This document shows, one piece after another, positions 11,041 to 22,237 of a DNA stretch of 64,000 nucleotides (positions are counted from its first letter, which is position 1; every line of letters starts with the position of its first letter). The DNA comes from Thinopyrum elongatum (taxonomy: Eukaryota > Streptophyta > Magnoliopsida > Poales > Poaceae). The position numbers and the translations under genes were made by a program. The stretch spans positions 74,528,488-74,592,487 of the forward strand of contig CM022297.1 in NCBI GenBank assembly GCA_011799875.1, read 5' to 3'. The notes beneath the pieces are model-generated. The model saw only the letters and a list, made by a program, of their open reading frames with translations. It made no database searches and was not told the DNA's origin.

Positions 11041-11167
11041 GCTTGGAATAACTAATGGTAGATGGGTGAGGACTAGATATGCGCAGAGTGTCGCGACAGT
11101 GCGTTGCTGCCTGGGTTATATGCAGCAAGCCATTAGCTGGTGGCATGAAACCGATTAGGGAAGGTCT

Positions 11168-12577
11168 TGATAACCCACAAGTATAGGGGATCGCAACAGT
11201 TTTCGAGGGTAGAGTATTCAACCCAAATTTATTGATTTGACACAAGGGGAGCCAAAGAATATTTGCAAGTATTAGCAGCTGAGTTGTCAATTCAACCACA
11301 CCTGGAGATTAATTATCTGCAGCAAAGTAATCAGTAGCAAAGTAGTATGGTAGTTTTGATAGTAGTAGCAACAGCAATAGTAACGGTAACAGTAATAGCA
11401 ATGATTTTGTGGCAAGTGCAAGAGTAACAATAGCAGTGGTAACATAGCAAGAACAATATGAGAGAAATTCGTAGGCATTGGATCAGTGAATTCGTTGGAT
11501 GATATTCATCATATAATAGTCATAACCTAGGGCGATACGGCACTAGCTCCAGTTCATAAATATAATGTAGGCATGTATTCCGTAAATAGTCATACATGCT
11601 TATGGAAAGAACTTGCATGACATCTTTTGTCCTACTCTCCCATGACAGCGTGGTCCTATTGGAAACTAAGGGATATTAAGGCCTCCTTTTAATAGAGAAC
11701 CGGAACAAAGCATTAACACATAGTGAATACAAGAACTCCTCAAACTACGGTCATCACCGGGAAGTGTCCCGACTATTGTCACTCCGGGGTTGCCAGATCA
11801 TTACACGTAGTAGGTGACTATAACTTGCAAGATCGGATCTAGAACATAGATATAATGTTGATAACATAAACGGTTCAGATCTGAAATCATGGCACCCGGG
11901 CCCAAAGTGACAAGCATTAAGCATGGCAAAGTCATAGCAACATCAATCTCAGAACATAATGGATACTATAGATCAAGCCCTAACAAACTAACTCGATTAC
12001 ATGATGAATCTCATCCAACTCCTCACCGACCAGCGAGCCTACAAAGGAATTACTCACTCCCGGTGGGGAGCATCATGGAATTGGCGATGGAGAAGGGTTG
12101 GTGATGACGAAGATCGAAGATCCCCCTCTCCGGAGCCCCAAACGGACTCTAGATCTGGCCTCCCGATGAAGAACAGGAGGTGGTGGCAGCTCTGTCTCGT
12201 GAAACACGATAATTCTTTCTCCCTGATTTTTTTCTCCGAAAATATGACTTTATAGAGTCAGGGTTGGAGTCTGCGGGGCCACCAGGTGGGGACAACCCAC
12301 CTAGGCGCGCCTGGAGGGGGGTGCGCCCTGGTGGGTTGTGCCCACCCAGGTGCCCCCTCCTGTGGTTCTTGGCTCCAGAAATTCTCCTTTATTATACAAA
12401 AAATCCTCGCAAAGTTTCATTCCAATCCGAGATCTTTTATTTCTGCACAAAAACAACACCATGGTAGTTTTGCTGAAAGCGGCGTCAGTCCGGGTTAGTT
12501 TCATTCAAATCGTGCAAATTAGACTCCAAAACAAGAGGAAAAGCATTAGGAAAAGTAGATACGATGGAGACGTATCA
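11168..12577 (-). repeat. LTR A, 3' LTR of Element 1
   Basis: 1,410 bp running from TGATAACCCACAAG to GGAGACGTATCA in plus orientation. It is bordered at the right by the purine tract CTCCCCCAAGC (plus-strand reading). It contains a (TAGTAGTAGCAA)-type low-complexity stretch near 11340-11450. Confidence 0.9.
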
Positions 12578-12590
12578 ACTCCCCCAAGCT
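12578..12590 (-). promoter_or_regulatory. Polypurine tract of Element 1
   Basis: Minus strand AGCTTGGGGGAGT directly abuts LTR A and is the expected primer for plus-strand DNA synthesis. Confidence 0.8.
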
Positions 12591-14729
12591 TAAACCTTTG
12601 CTTGTCCTCAAGCAATTCAGTTGATAAACTGAAAGTGAAAAAGAAAATCTTTTATGAACTCTTTTGCTCTTGTTTACATAAATAAGCTTAAGTAGCACCC
12701 AGGTTTTCAGCAAAGATTATAACTAACCATGTCGACAATAACTCTTAAAAATTATATTAACTCATAACAATGGCATAATCAACTAGCGAGCAATAATAAG
12801 ATATCTCAAACAACAACACTTTGTCAAAGCAACCATGATATAATATGACAATAGTGGTATCTCGCTAGCCCTTTCTGAGACCGCAAAACATAAATGCAGA
12901 GCACCTCCAAAGTGCGAGCAGCGACTAAACATTGTAATTCATGGTAGAAAAGATCCAATCATGATGCACACAACATTAGCTACACACAATGCATGAGGAT
13001 GACAATAGTGCTCTCAGGTTCTGGCGCTTATTTGAGAAGGTGATGACACAACATAAAAGTAAATAGATAGTCCCCTCACAGAGGGAAGCAGTGATTTGCA
13101 GAGGTGCCAGAGCTCAAGTTTTAAAACAGAGGTAAATGAAATTTTGAGAAATGCACCCTTCTTATTTACTTCGCGACCATTAGTTATCGGTATCTTCCAT
13201 GCTAAACACATTAGTGGCGGTTCCCAAGCGATAAAAGTAAAGGTTTACTCCCCCTCCCCCAACAATCACACTCCACGGCTTGTCCGAAACAATGGGTGCC
13301 GTCCATACCAACAACATTCCTGGGGGAGTTTTTTTTAATTATTTGCAATTTGAATTCGGGACTGGGAATCCCTATTACCGCCCCTCTCGTGCAAGGACGG
13401 GTGAATAAACACTCATCATGAGAATAACCCGCTTAGCATGGATGATACTGACTACCTCCTGTCGCTCTATGAACAATCCAGGCACACAAAAAGGATATTT
13501 ATTTGAAGTTTTTAGAGGTGGCACATGCAAATTTACTTAGGACGGCAAGGTAATACCGCATATAGATAGGTATGGTGGACTCATCTGGAATAACTTGGGT
13601 TTCAGGGTTTTGATGCACAAGCAGAATTCCCACTTAGTACAGGCGAAGGCTAGCAATTAGGTTGAGAAGCGGCCAGCTAAAGAGTGAAAACGGTCATGAA
13701 CATGCATTATGCATAAGAAACATTGGATACTAGCATGAGTAGGATATGAACACCATGAACATAAATATCATAGAGGCTATGTTGGTTTTGATTCAACTAC
13801 ATGCATGAACATGTGCCAAGTCAAGCCACCCGAACATTGAGAGGAGGATACCATATCATCATACTACATCACAATTATTTTAACGCAATGTTGACATCCA
13901 AGATAAATCATTATCCACTCCTAGCTACTTAAGCATGGCATGAGAAACTATAATCTCTAAGGGTCATTGCAAACATGTTTGATCATAATGAGCTGAATCA
14001 TGGATACTAGGTTAAACATATTTACAAAAACAGAACAAGTTGAGTTCATACGCGTTTCTCTCTGCCACAGCCAGTTCATCAAATATCGTCATTATTGCCT
14101 TTCACTTGCATGACCGAATGATATGAAAATAATAATAGTGCAAGAGTGCCGTGGACTAAGCTGGAATCTGCAAGCATTTTATTCAAAAAGAAGAAAACAA
14201 GGTAATATGGGCTCTCTGTTAGATCAACAACAATGCATATGAGAGCCACTCAACATTTTCATCGTGGTCTTCTCCTCGGTATGACTCAATAAAAAGAAAT
14301 TCAGAGAAACACACTGAAATATTTTTGGAGTTTTTGCCTTTCTGAAAGTAAGCAAATTTAAGAAAGGAAAAACAAAAACGAGAAAAACTATTTACACGGG
14401 AGAGCTCCCAACAAGCAAAAGAAGAACAAGGAAATCTTTTTGGGTTTTCTTTTTAAATACTACAGCTAGTTATACTAGAGAGAAGCAGGAAATATTTTTG
14501 TATTTTCTCAAAGTTTTTTTTAACACACAAGAAGAAGGCGAGAAAATAAATCTAGCATGGATAATACAATGAAAAAGTGTGGACACCGACAACTGGAATG
14601 AAAAGTGTGAACATGAAAGTAATGTCGGTGGAAATACGTACTCCCCCAAGCTTAGGCTTTTGGCCTAACTTTGTAATCACCACTCGAAGAAGCCATGGGT
14701 CCTATGTTGAAGTGCTAGGGAGCAGGCAC
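12591..14729 (-). other. Noncoding 3' internal region of Element 1
   Basis: About 2.1 kb between the purine tract and the end of the second ORF. It is homologous to 31898-34000 in Element 2. ORFs here are short and differ between the copies, so it is probably untranslated. A second purine tract, GCTTGGGGGAG on the minus strand, lies at 14639-14655. Confidence 0.7.
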
Positions 14730-14734
14730 CTGAG

Positions 14735-16898
14735 TGTAGGAGATATGCCCTAGAGGCAATAATAAATGTTATTGATTATCTCCCTGTTCATAATTAGGTT
14801 TATGTTCCATGCTATAACTGCTATGGTTCTCGAGTCTGCAAATAAAACGAGGCTCGGAGGAAGACTCATATGCACGTGTGGAATAATAAACGGTAATATG
14901 TATTCCTAGTCTGGCCTCTAAGACTAGCTCAAGTATTGCATGATGGTTCTGTTTTCCTGATCATGGGCATGTCTATGCCAGCAATTTTGAGGGCACAGTG
15001 TTAGAAGAACATTTGTGTTGAATCGACCCAAATTGATGTTATGCTATGAGTTACATTCATCACATATTAATGGTTAATAACACAGAGATGGTTAATGTTT
15101 GCAAAATTCCTTAGACCATGAGAGTGTCGAGTTTCTTCATACTTGCTTCATGAACTTTGGGGTTTGTTAAACGTCATCCGTAAATGGGTGGCTATTACGG
15201 CGGCTTACGGGTTCATGGAAAAGTGTGTCAAGTAACTTGATAGCTCGAGATTGGGATTTGCTCCTCCGACGATGGAGAGATATCTCTGGGCCCTCTCGGT
15301 GTTACGGTATCCATCATCGTCTGGCCAGACACTTTGTGATTTGATCACAGGGATGCTGGAACACGGTAACGAGAAAAGAGAACAATACCGGTAACGAGGT
15401 AACTGGCATAGTGGACAAGTTGTTGATCCACAGAAATGCCTACATGTCTAACCTCGGGTATTTGTAACATATCGTGAAGCAACAGGAATAGCACACGGCA
15501 ACTGGAGGTTCACTCGAATATTCATTCGTGTGGGTATAGTGGTCAATATGGGTGTCCACGGCTCCGATGTTGATCATTGATCGGAAGGTGTTCCGTGTCA
15601 TGTCTATACTTCACCGAACCTATAGGGTCACACGCTTAAGGGTCATCTATCTGCTGAATACTAGACAGGGAGTCTGAGAGAAAATCACCGAAAAGTTTCG
15701 GAGACAACGGAAGAGTTCCGGAGAGAGAACACTGAAAAAGTTTCGGTAAAACCGAAAAGTTGTTTCGGATAAAACCATTGATCCAAAAAGGTTTCGGCAA
15801 GCACCGGGAATGTTTTGGAGGTTGCCAGATTGGTCTGGTAATTTCTGGAATTTTTCTGGAGAAAAAACCGAAAAAAAAGTTTCGGAGCTGCCGGAGTTGT
15901 TTACCGGGTAAACAAAGATGGTTTTAAATTAAACCACCATACTGGAAATGTTCCAGAGCGCGTCCAGATAATTTTAGAGGGTGCCGGAAATGTTCTGGGA
16001 CCTTCTGGAATTTTTCAGAAATAATAGTCGCGGAAAACATCTTGTCCCAGCGTGAGGGGACAAGATCCCACGGATCGTGGGGGCTGTTTTTGGGGGGGGC
16101 CCCTTTGGGAGCAGCCCCCTTGTGGCTGGACAAAATGTTGGGGGGGGGCCCCCATGGTGGGGGGCAGCCCCCACAAATGGTGGAGAGTGTTGGGAGGAAG
16201 GTGGGGCCCCATGGGGGAACACCATGGACAAGGGAACATGTTTTTCCCTTGTTTGGTGGGAACATGTTCTCCTTGTTTTGTGGGAACATGTTTTCCCCAT
16301 GTTTAGTGGGCTGAATTTTCAGCCCCCTCCACCCCTTCCACCACTATATAAGGAGGAGGAGAGGTGCTCTCCAACTCCACTCCAACTCTCTCACACAAGC
16401 CATGCATGATCTGGCATTCTCTCTCCCTCCCACGAAATAGTTTCGTAGTGCCGAAAGGCTGTCTGGGTTCCGGTGGGAACTAGTTCTGGACGGCGAAGCC
16501 CTGCCGGATAGATGGCACCGTATGTGTGCAACCCCATAGAGAGGTCGTAGTTTCGTCCTTTTGCCCGAGGGGCTGTTCGAGTGTCCTCCCGAAGGGCTGT
16601 CCGAGTGACGGTCCGAGTTCTGTGAGTCCTCCCGAAGGGCTGTCCACGACACCGTCCGGGGGACTGTCCGACCGCCTCCTGGAGGGCTGTCCGAGTGGCG
16701 GATGAGGGAGTACATCCTCGCGGTTGGGAGGTTGTAAATCCTAGCTGCGGGGATCTGCACCGACGATCGTCATCGACTCAACTTCCGCTGCGCTACGAGT
16801 CGGTAACGAAAATGATCAAACCTTGTATGCAGTCTCCATAGTGGTCCTGGGCTGGTGCGTAGGTCGAAAATTTTTGTTTTCTACTGCGTTACCCAACA
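14735..16898 (+). repeat. 5' LTR of the copia element
   Basis: TG...CA ends. It contains a run of TTTCGG/CCGAAA motifs (15660-15900), long G/C tracts with palindromic GGGGGGGCCCCC-like cores (16095-16215), a TATA box at 16345-16353, and about five copies of GGGCTGTCCGAGTG-type repeats (16560-16705) in the transcribed part. Confidence 0.93.
16345..16353 (+). promoter_or_regulatory. TATA box in the copia 5' LTR
   Basis: TATATAAGG preceded by a C-rich stretch and followed by the pyrimidine-rich leader CTCTCCAACTCCACTCC. An identical site lies at 23848-23856 in the 3' LTR. Confidence 0.7.
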
Positions 16899-18307
16899 GT
16901 GGCATCATGAGCCGTGCTATGCGTAGATGCAGGTTGCGATCTAGAATACATGGAGATGTATGGGTGTTGCACAATATAATTAGGTAGTAGATGAGTTCTA
17001 TTACTGAAAATTATTTGTGCGGGTAGCAGATGAAATCTGTTACCCGATGTTCTTGTTGCTTCCCTCGAATTTGCGTAGTCCTGATCTTGACAGCATTGCG
17101 GAATCTGACAAAGTTCTGGCAATCCGCGATCCTTTCATGCTGCTCCTGAGTATGCTGATTGACAGATCAACGAAGTGCTAACAGTTCTTTGGGTTCCACT
17201 TTAGTCAATGAAAGATGGATGTTTCACAGATGAAAGGGCAATGCAGATATGATCTGCACGGGGGTCATGCCTATGACGAAGTTCAGTATGGGGCTCGAGA
17301 TTTTATTATCTCGTGTTTCATACACCCCGCGTTGTTAATCTAGCGACTTGGATAATCATGCTTGATGATGGACGTTGGTAGCTTCGGTTTGTTTCGAAAC
17401 CTTAGAAGCCACGTAAAACCAGTTTTTGCTAAACCGATTAGAGGCGTCTAACTTGGTTTTGCAGGAGGGTTTGCATGTGCATATGATGTGGTATAGTAGT
17501 GCTCATAATAATTTGATTATGTATGAGATGTCTATATGATGTAAACTGATTAACATGACCTGCGTGTCATGATTCGGCATGATGGCTGGAGCCATATGAT
17601 TGCACTTTAATGACCTGCGTGTCAACCTTATGTAATGCACTTATTTTATTAGCTATAGAGATAGCAATATTATCTGGTGCATCGACAAGGTGGTGGCAAT
17701 CTTCGCAAAGGTGAGCACCGACGCGAATGCCAAAGACGAAGAAATACAAGACTTCTCCGTCAGAAAGGGCTATACCATATCATGCTATTATGAATTGCCT
17801 GAGATGTTTATCCCTTATGATGCACCCTTCTTGATTGCGCGGTAGTCGCTTTTATTAGGGTGATCTCTCACAAAAATATCAAGTAGTTAGTGTTCTCCCA
17901 AGTGTAGCACCGTCACGGCACCTAACTTTTCGGGGCATCACAGGATCTCCCTGGGTGCGAACGATTAGGGATGTGTGAGGCGGGTGAGTTGAGACCTCGC
18001 AGCGAGATCACTTGGTTGTCTTGACGTTCTGGAAGGATCTCCCTGAGCTCGGAACACGCCCATCGAAAGATGAACAAGAGTCACATAGAGATGTGATTGG
18101 CAAGTTTGCCTACCGATTGAAGTTCGCGCCATCAGTGTTCATCTCGTTCAATGGCGTTGAATGGAAATGCGGGTCTTGTATCACTCACAATCAATTATGA
18201 GAGATATTGATTTGAGTGGGAGCGCACTTTGAATTAACTTGTTTAATTCTCAGTGCAATTAATTTTGAACACTGTCTAAGTGTCATTTGCAAAATAGTTG
18301 TAGAATA

Positions 18308-21300
18308 ATGGCTCGTGTTTCCACCTTCCCTATTAAAATTGAATAGCTGTTAAATATCTGGTTAAAACTTTACGGTTGGCAACGTAATGTGAGGATTGTC
18401 CTCAAGAGTGCCGAGAAGGACTTTGTCCTATCGCATACTTTCGGTATTCTCTCGCTTATGCTATGGATCATGTGACTCTCGTCCTTCGATCCAAAAGCTG
18501 GAATTCCATTTCAGTCAAGTGCAATATGTTTGCTTCCATGAGACCCGAACTTCGAAAGTTTGGATAGTTATGTGATATTCATGGAATCTGAAAATCATTT
18601 TCAGAGACAGACAAAGGCTAAAAGATATGAGATATCCAAAGAAATGTTTGTTTGCAAACTATTAGTAAAGGAGTTTACTATGCATTAGACTGATAAGAGA
18701 GGGATCCAGAAGAACGCCTGTCATATGATGAAAGGTGAATAAAACAACAACTTAAAGAGAAAGGAAGTGTCCGAAGGGTGTCAGTGAAACTTTCACGCCT
18801 AGGAAGTCCAGGGCTAATGCCACTCTTAAGTTGTGTGCTTCTTCTGAGAGTAGGAGAAATACTAAAAGTTAAACTGTTAGAAGTATAAAGGCAATGAGAA
18901 AGAAGACTGGAATATCCAGCTCATGTATGAATGTCATACAAGTTTTTGATGTATAGAAGGCTGGTCAAAGATATAGTTCTTGGGAATTATGATTAAATTG
19001 TTAATCACTGATTCTTGGGTATTGTGAGTTAATCACAAAGATACCCGCTCGATTGCATTCTGTTGCAACTCGATGTAAGAACTACTATGGCCTGAAAGAC
19101 TAGCCAGGAATGAGGTTTAGGTATACACAGAGAACATAGTAAATGTTACTGTACCTTCCATCGGTGTATTACCATCTGTGTTTATTTTCCTAATTCAATT
19201 AGAGTTTTACACACTCTAGCCCATTGCATAAGTTATCTTGCAAGAAGGTTGTTCATAAGAGAACTTTTGATGTTCGGTGTTATGAATAACATAAGGGCCA
19301 TACTTTCATTATGAGTGAGATGTATGTTATGAATATTGATAATAATACATTACCTCAGTATTAACTTTGATAATTCATTTTAGAGTTTTACACACTCTAG
19401 CCCATTGCACAATGTTTGTTTCAAAAGGGTTGTTCATAGAAGAACAATTGCTGTTCAGTATTATGAATAACATGAGGGCCATACTTCCATCATCGATGGG
19501 ACGTATGTTATGAATATTGATGGTAATATGATACATCCATAACACTGACGCTAAATGTCATAAGACTAAAAGAATACCACACAAGTGTGGCACTGCATTT
19601 GGTCACATTGGAGAAACCCGCATGGAAAATTCCATTATGATGGATTTTGAAGTCGTTTGATTTTGAATCACCTGACACTTGCAACTTTCCTCCGAAAAGT
19701 GAAGTGACTGAAATACCGTTCACAGGCCATAAGGAACGAGCAAAGAACTTATTGGTGATCATACATTTTGATGTATGTAGTCCGATAAATGTTGTTGCAA
19801 GTAGTGGATTTATCTATCTTCAGAAATGACTCAAGTAGATATATGGATATTTACTTGATGAGACGTAAGTCTGGATCTTTTGAAATCATTTGAAAGGTTT
19901 TCAAAATGAAGTAGAAGTTATTATAACAAGAAAATTATGTTTCTACAATTCGATTGCAGAAAGAAATATTTGAGTTACAAGTTTAGCGAATGTCTGATGA
20001 GTTGTGAAAAGAGTTTCATAACTTACACCTCCTGGAACACCACTGTGAGTGGAAAGTCTGTGAAGATGTAATCGAACCATTTATGACATGGTAAGATCAA
20101 AGATGACATAAATAAATTTGCCATTATCCCTTTTAAAGTGATGCTTTAGAGACTGCGGATTTTACACTGAAAAGAGCTCCATTAGGTCTGTTGAAATGAC
20201 GCCATAGTATGGTACGCCCAACCATGCTATATCTTTTCTTAACATTTGGAATATGGGGCTTGTGTAAAAGGTTACAAACCTATTCCAAATCAGACAAGTG
20301 CTACTTTGTAGGTTATCCCAAGTAATTGGGTATTCCTCCCTCACTATACCGAGGCAAATAGGTTTGCCACAAAGAACGGTATGCTTTTTGAAGAAAATGG
20401 TTCTTTCAAAAGGTGAGTGGGAGAATAGTGCAACTCGACAAGATAAACAATATCTTCGTCATCAGGTCAAAGGAAAGAGACCTTGGAAGTAATTCCAGAG
20501 TTTCCTACTGCGACTGATACGGAAGTCTCTACAATAAAATGTATGGACTTCGGTCGAACTTGCAGTTGAACCACGTAGGCAAGGCTCGTGCAAACCTCTC
20601 AGGTGCGCAAACGAGATATTGTTGTTAGACAACAGTATACCTACGATACACAAGGAAGCGTTGATGGGCCCTAACTCCGGAATTGGCTAAATGCCAATAC
20701 AATCCGAGATAGTTTCCATATAAGTGATTCAAGATTAAAACCTTGATACACCTTTCGGAAGACTTAGAGTCTGACGAATATTTATGGAACTATAACTGAT
20801 ATGAATAAAAATGTTTTATCCATAAAGCTCGACTTGTTGCAATATACAAGTTCAAGGAGTTGACTACGATGAGGTTGCTTCATCGTAGCGATGCTTAAAT
20901 TCGGTTCGGGTTGAACTAGCAATTAATACATATTTCATATCATGAGATATAAAACAATGGATGACAAAAGGATTTCCATCTGATGGAAATGAAACCAAGG
21001 ACCTGCATGTGTTACAGTCCAAGGTATTTTGTCAATCCAGAGGATGCTAGAAAGGGTGCAAACTTCAGAGTTCCAGCGATGGAAAGAAGAGAGCAAAGTG
21101 GAGTTGGAATCTTTGTGTTTTGATGAAATGGTCAAAGGTGTTTTGACTTCATCAATGGATAACGAAGATGCTTGTAATTCAAGAAAGTAAGTGGGAGCCT
21201 AATAACATTTCTAAAAACCTTGTGTGCATGACACATTGTTAATTGGAAATAAAATTCTTGACACGAATTAGGACTTCATTTGAAAATAGTTTTTCGATGA

Positions 21301-21930
21301 AGTGCTTGGGCTAAATAGCCTTAATATTAGGCATGATGATCTATGAAGATAGATTTACCTAATGGGGCTAAGCAATAAATACATATTGACAAGATGCTAA
21401 AACTTTTTAGCATTTAAAACGCCAAGGAGTGATTCTTGCCGAAGTCACATGGAAAGAGTTTTTGCAAGACTCGGTGTCCCAAAAACACTGATGAGCAAAA
21501 TACATGATGGGGATTCCACACACTCTTGTGTTTGGATTAATCATGTATTCCATGGTATGTATAACAACCAGATATGTCCAATACTCCCAAAGTTGTTGCG
21601 AGTATAGATACCAAAGTGATCAAAAGTATTGATCAAGGGACAACAGTGAAAAAGGGTCATTGACTACTATAGTAGCACTGATGACAAGTTTTCTCGCAAG
21701 TAGAGATCATGAAGAGTTCGTTGTAAAAGGTTACATCGATACAGTCTTCATCATTTCTCCATGCGATTTTCGATTTAAATTGACGGTTTTGTGTAACACA
21801 CAATATGGTGGCACAGTTAGTTGGAATTTGTTCAAACAAGTTACTGTGGCGAATTCTATAACAGAGGCAAAGTATGTTGCCGCTTTTAAAGCGACAAAGA
21901 AGATGTTGAATCATATAGTTCATTCATGAA
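18308..21930 (+). pseudogene. Decayed copia gag-pol polyprotein
   Basis: The gag start is recognisable at 18308 (MARVSTFPIK, then WQRNVRIVLKSAEKDFVL). The pre-integrase/integrase region follows at about 19640-20300 (IPFTGHKERAKNLL, DVCSPINVVA). Reverse-transcriptase text can be picked out between ~20990 and 21600 (FVNPEDARKG, LLIGNK, GLSNKYILTR, GLIMYSM). RNase H is at about 21780-21930 (GGTVSWNLFKQVTVANSITEA, i.e. the active-site region of copia RNase H). All of it is broken by many stops and frame changes, and no catalytic domain is intact. The original polyprotein order gag-protease-integrase-RT-RNase H identifies the element as Ty1/copia. Confidence 0.8.
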
Positions 21931-22237
21931 CTTAGTATGGTTCCAAGATGGCTTTTGTCAATGGGACACTACTGCAAGTAGTTGCTCCATAACTCAGTCT
22001 GAGGAATCCAGGTTCGACCTGTGATTCGCATACATATCAAGCCAAGTCCACACAAAATATGACTTTTGTGAAAGCGTGAAAATGCGAGGATATGCAAAGA
22101 TACACACGGAGCTGAAGTCGTCAGATCCGTTGAACATTCAGGCTATACCACAAGCGAAGCATATTTACACCGGTGTGCCACAGGTGTAAAGTGCATTAGC
22201 ATTAACTAGATTATTGACTCTAGTGCAAGTGGGAGTC

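Larger units (their letters stand above)
923..11167. mobile_element. CACTA-like DNA transposon complex, left terminus at 923, right end not seen
   Basis: The left end CACTGGTACAACGAGG (from 923) cuts into a retrotransposon gag. It is preceded by AAG, a possible 3-bp target duplication, and fits the CACTG variant of CACTA/En-Spm termini. Behind it are clustered subterminal repeats of the type TGTGTGCGAT / ATCGCACACG (1140-1510). Similar motifs recur at 4590-4840, 6630-6670, 7020-7070, 8410 and 9880-9985, which suggests that one large element, or several related ones, fills the region. Internal tandem repeats are typical of large grass CACTA elements. No matching CAGTG end flanked by the missing half of gag was found. 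The block ends where an LTR starts at 11168. How many elements it contains is unresolved. Confidence 0.5.

Noticed and set aside
13096..13338. Short plus-strand ORF conserved at 32397-32645
   Set aside because: It lies on the strand opposite to the elements, in homologous noncoding 3' regions. Differences between copies are not biased to synonymous sites as far as can be seen.
15924..16760. Minus-strand ORFs of 108-138 codons, repeated identically at 23416-24263
   Set aside because: They lie in the two copies of one LTR, opposite to its transcription, so their identity reflects LTR identity. Composition (Pro/Gly runs from G tracts) is not protein-like.
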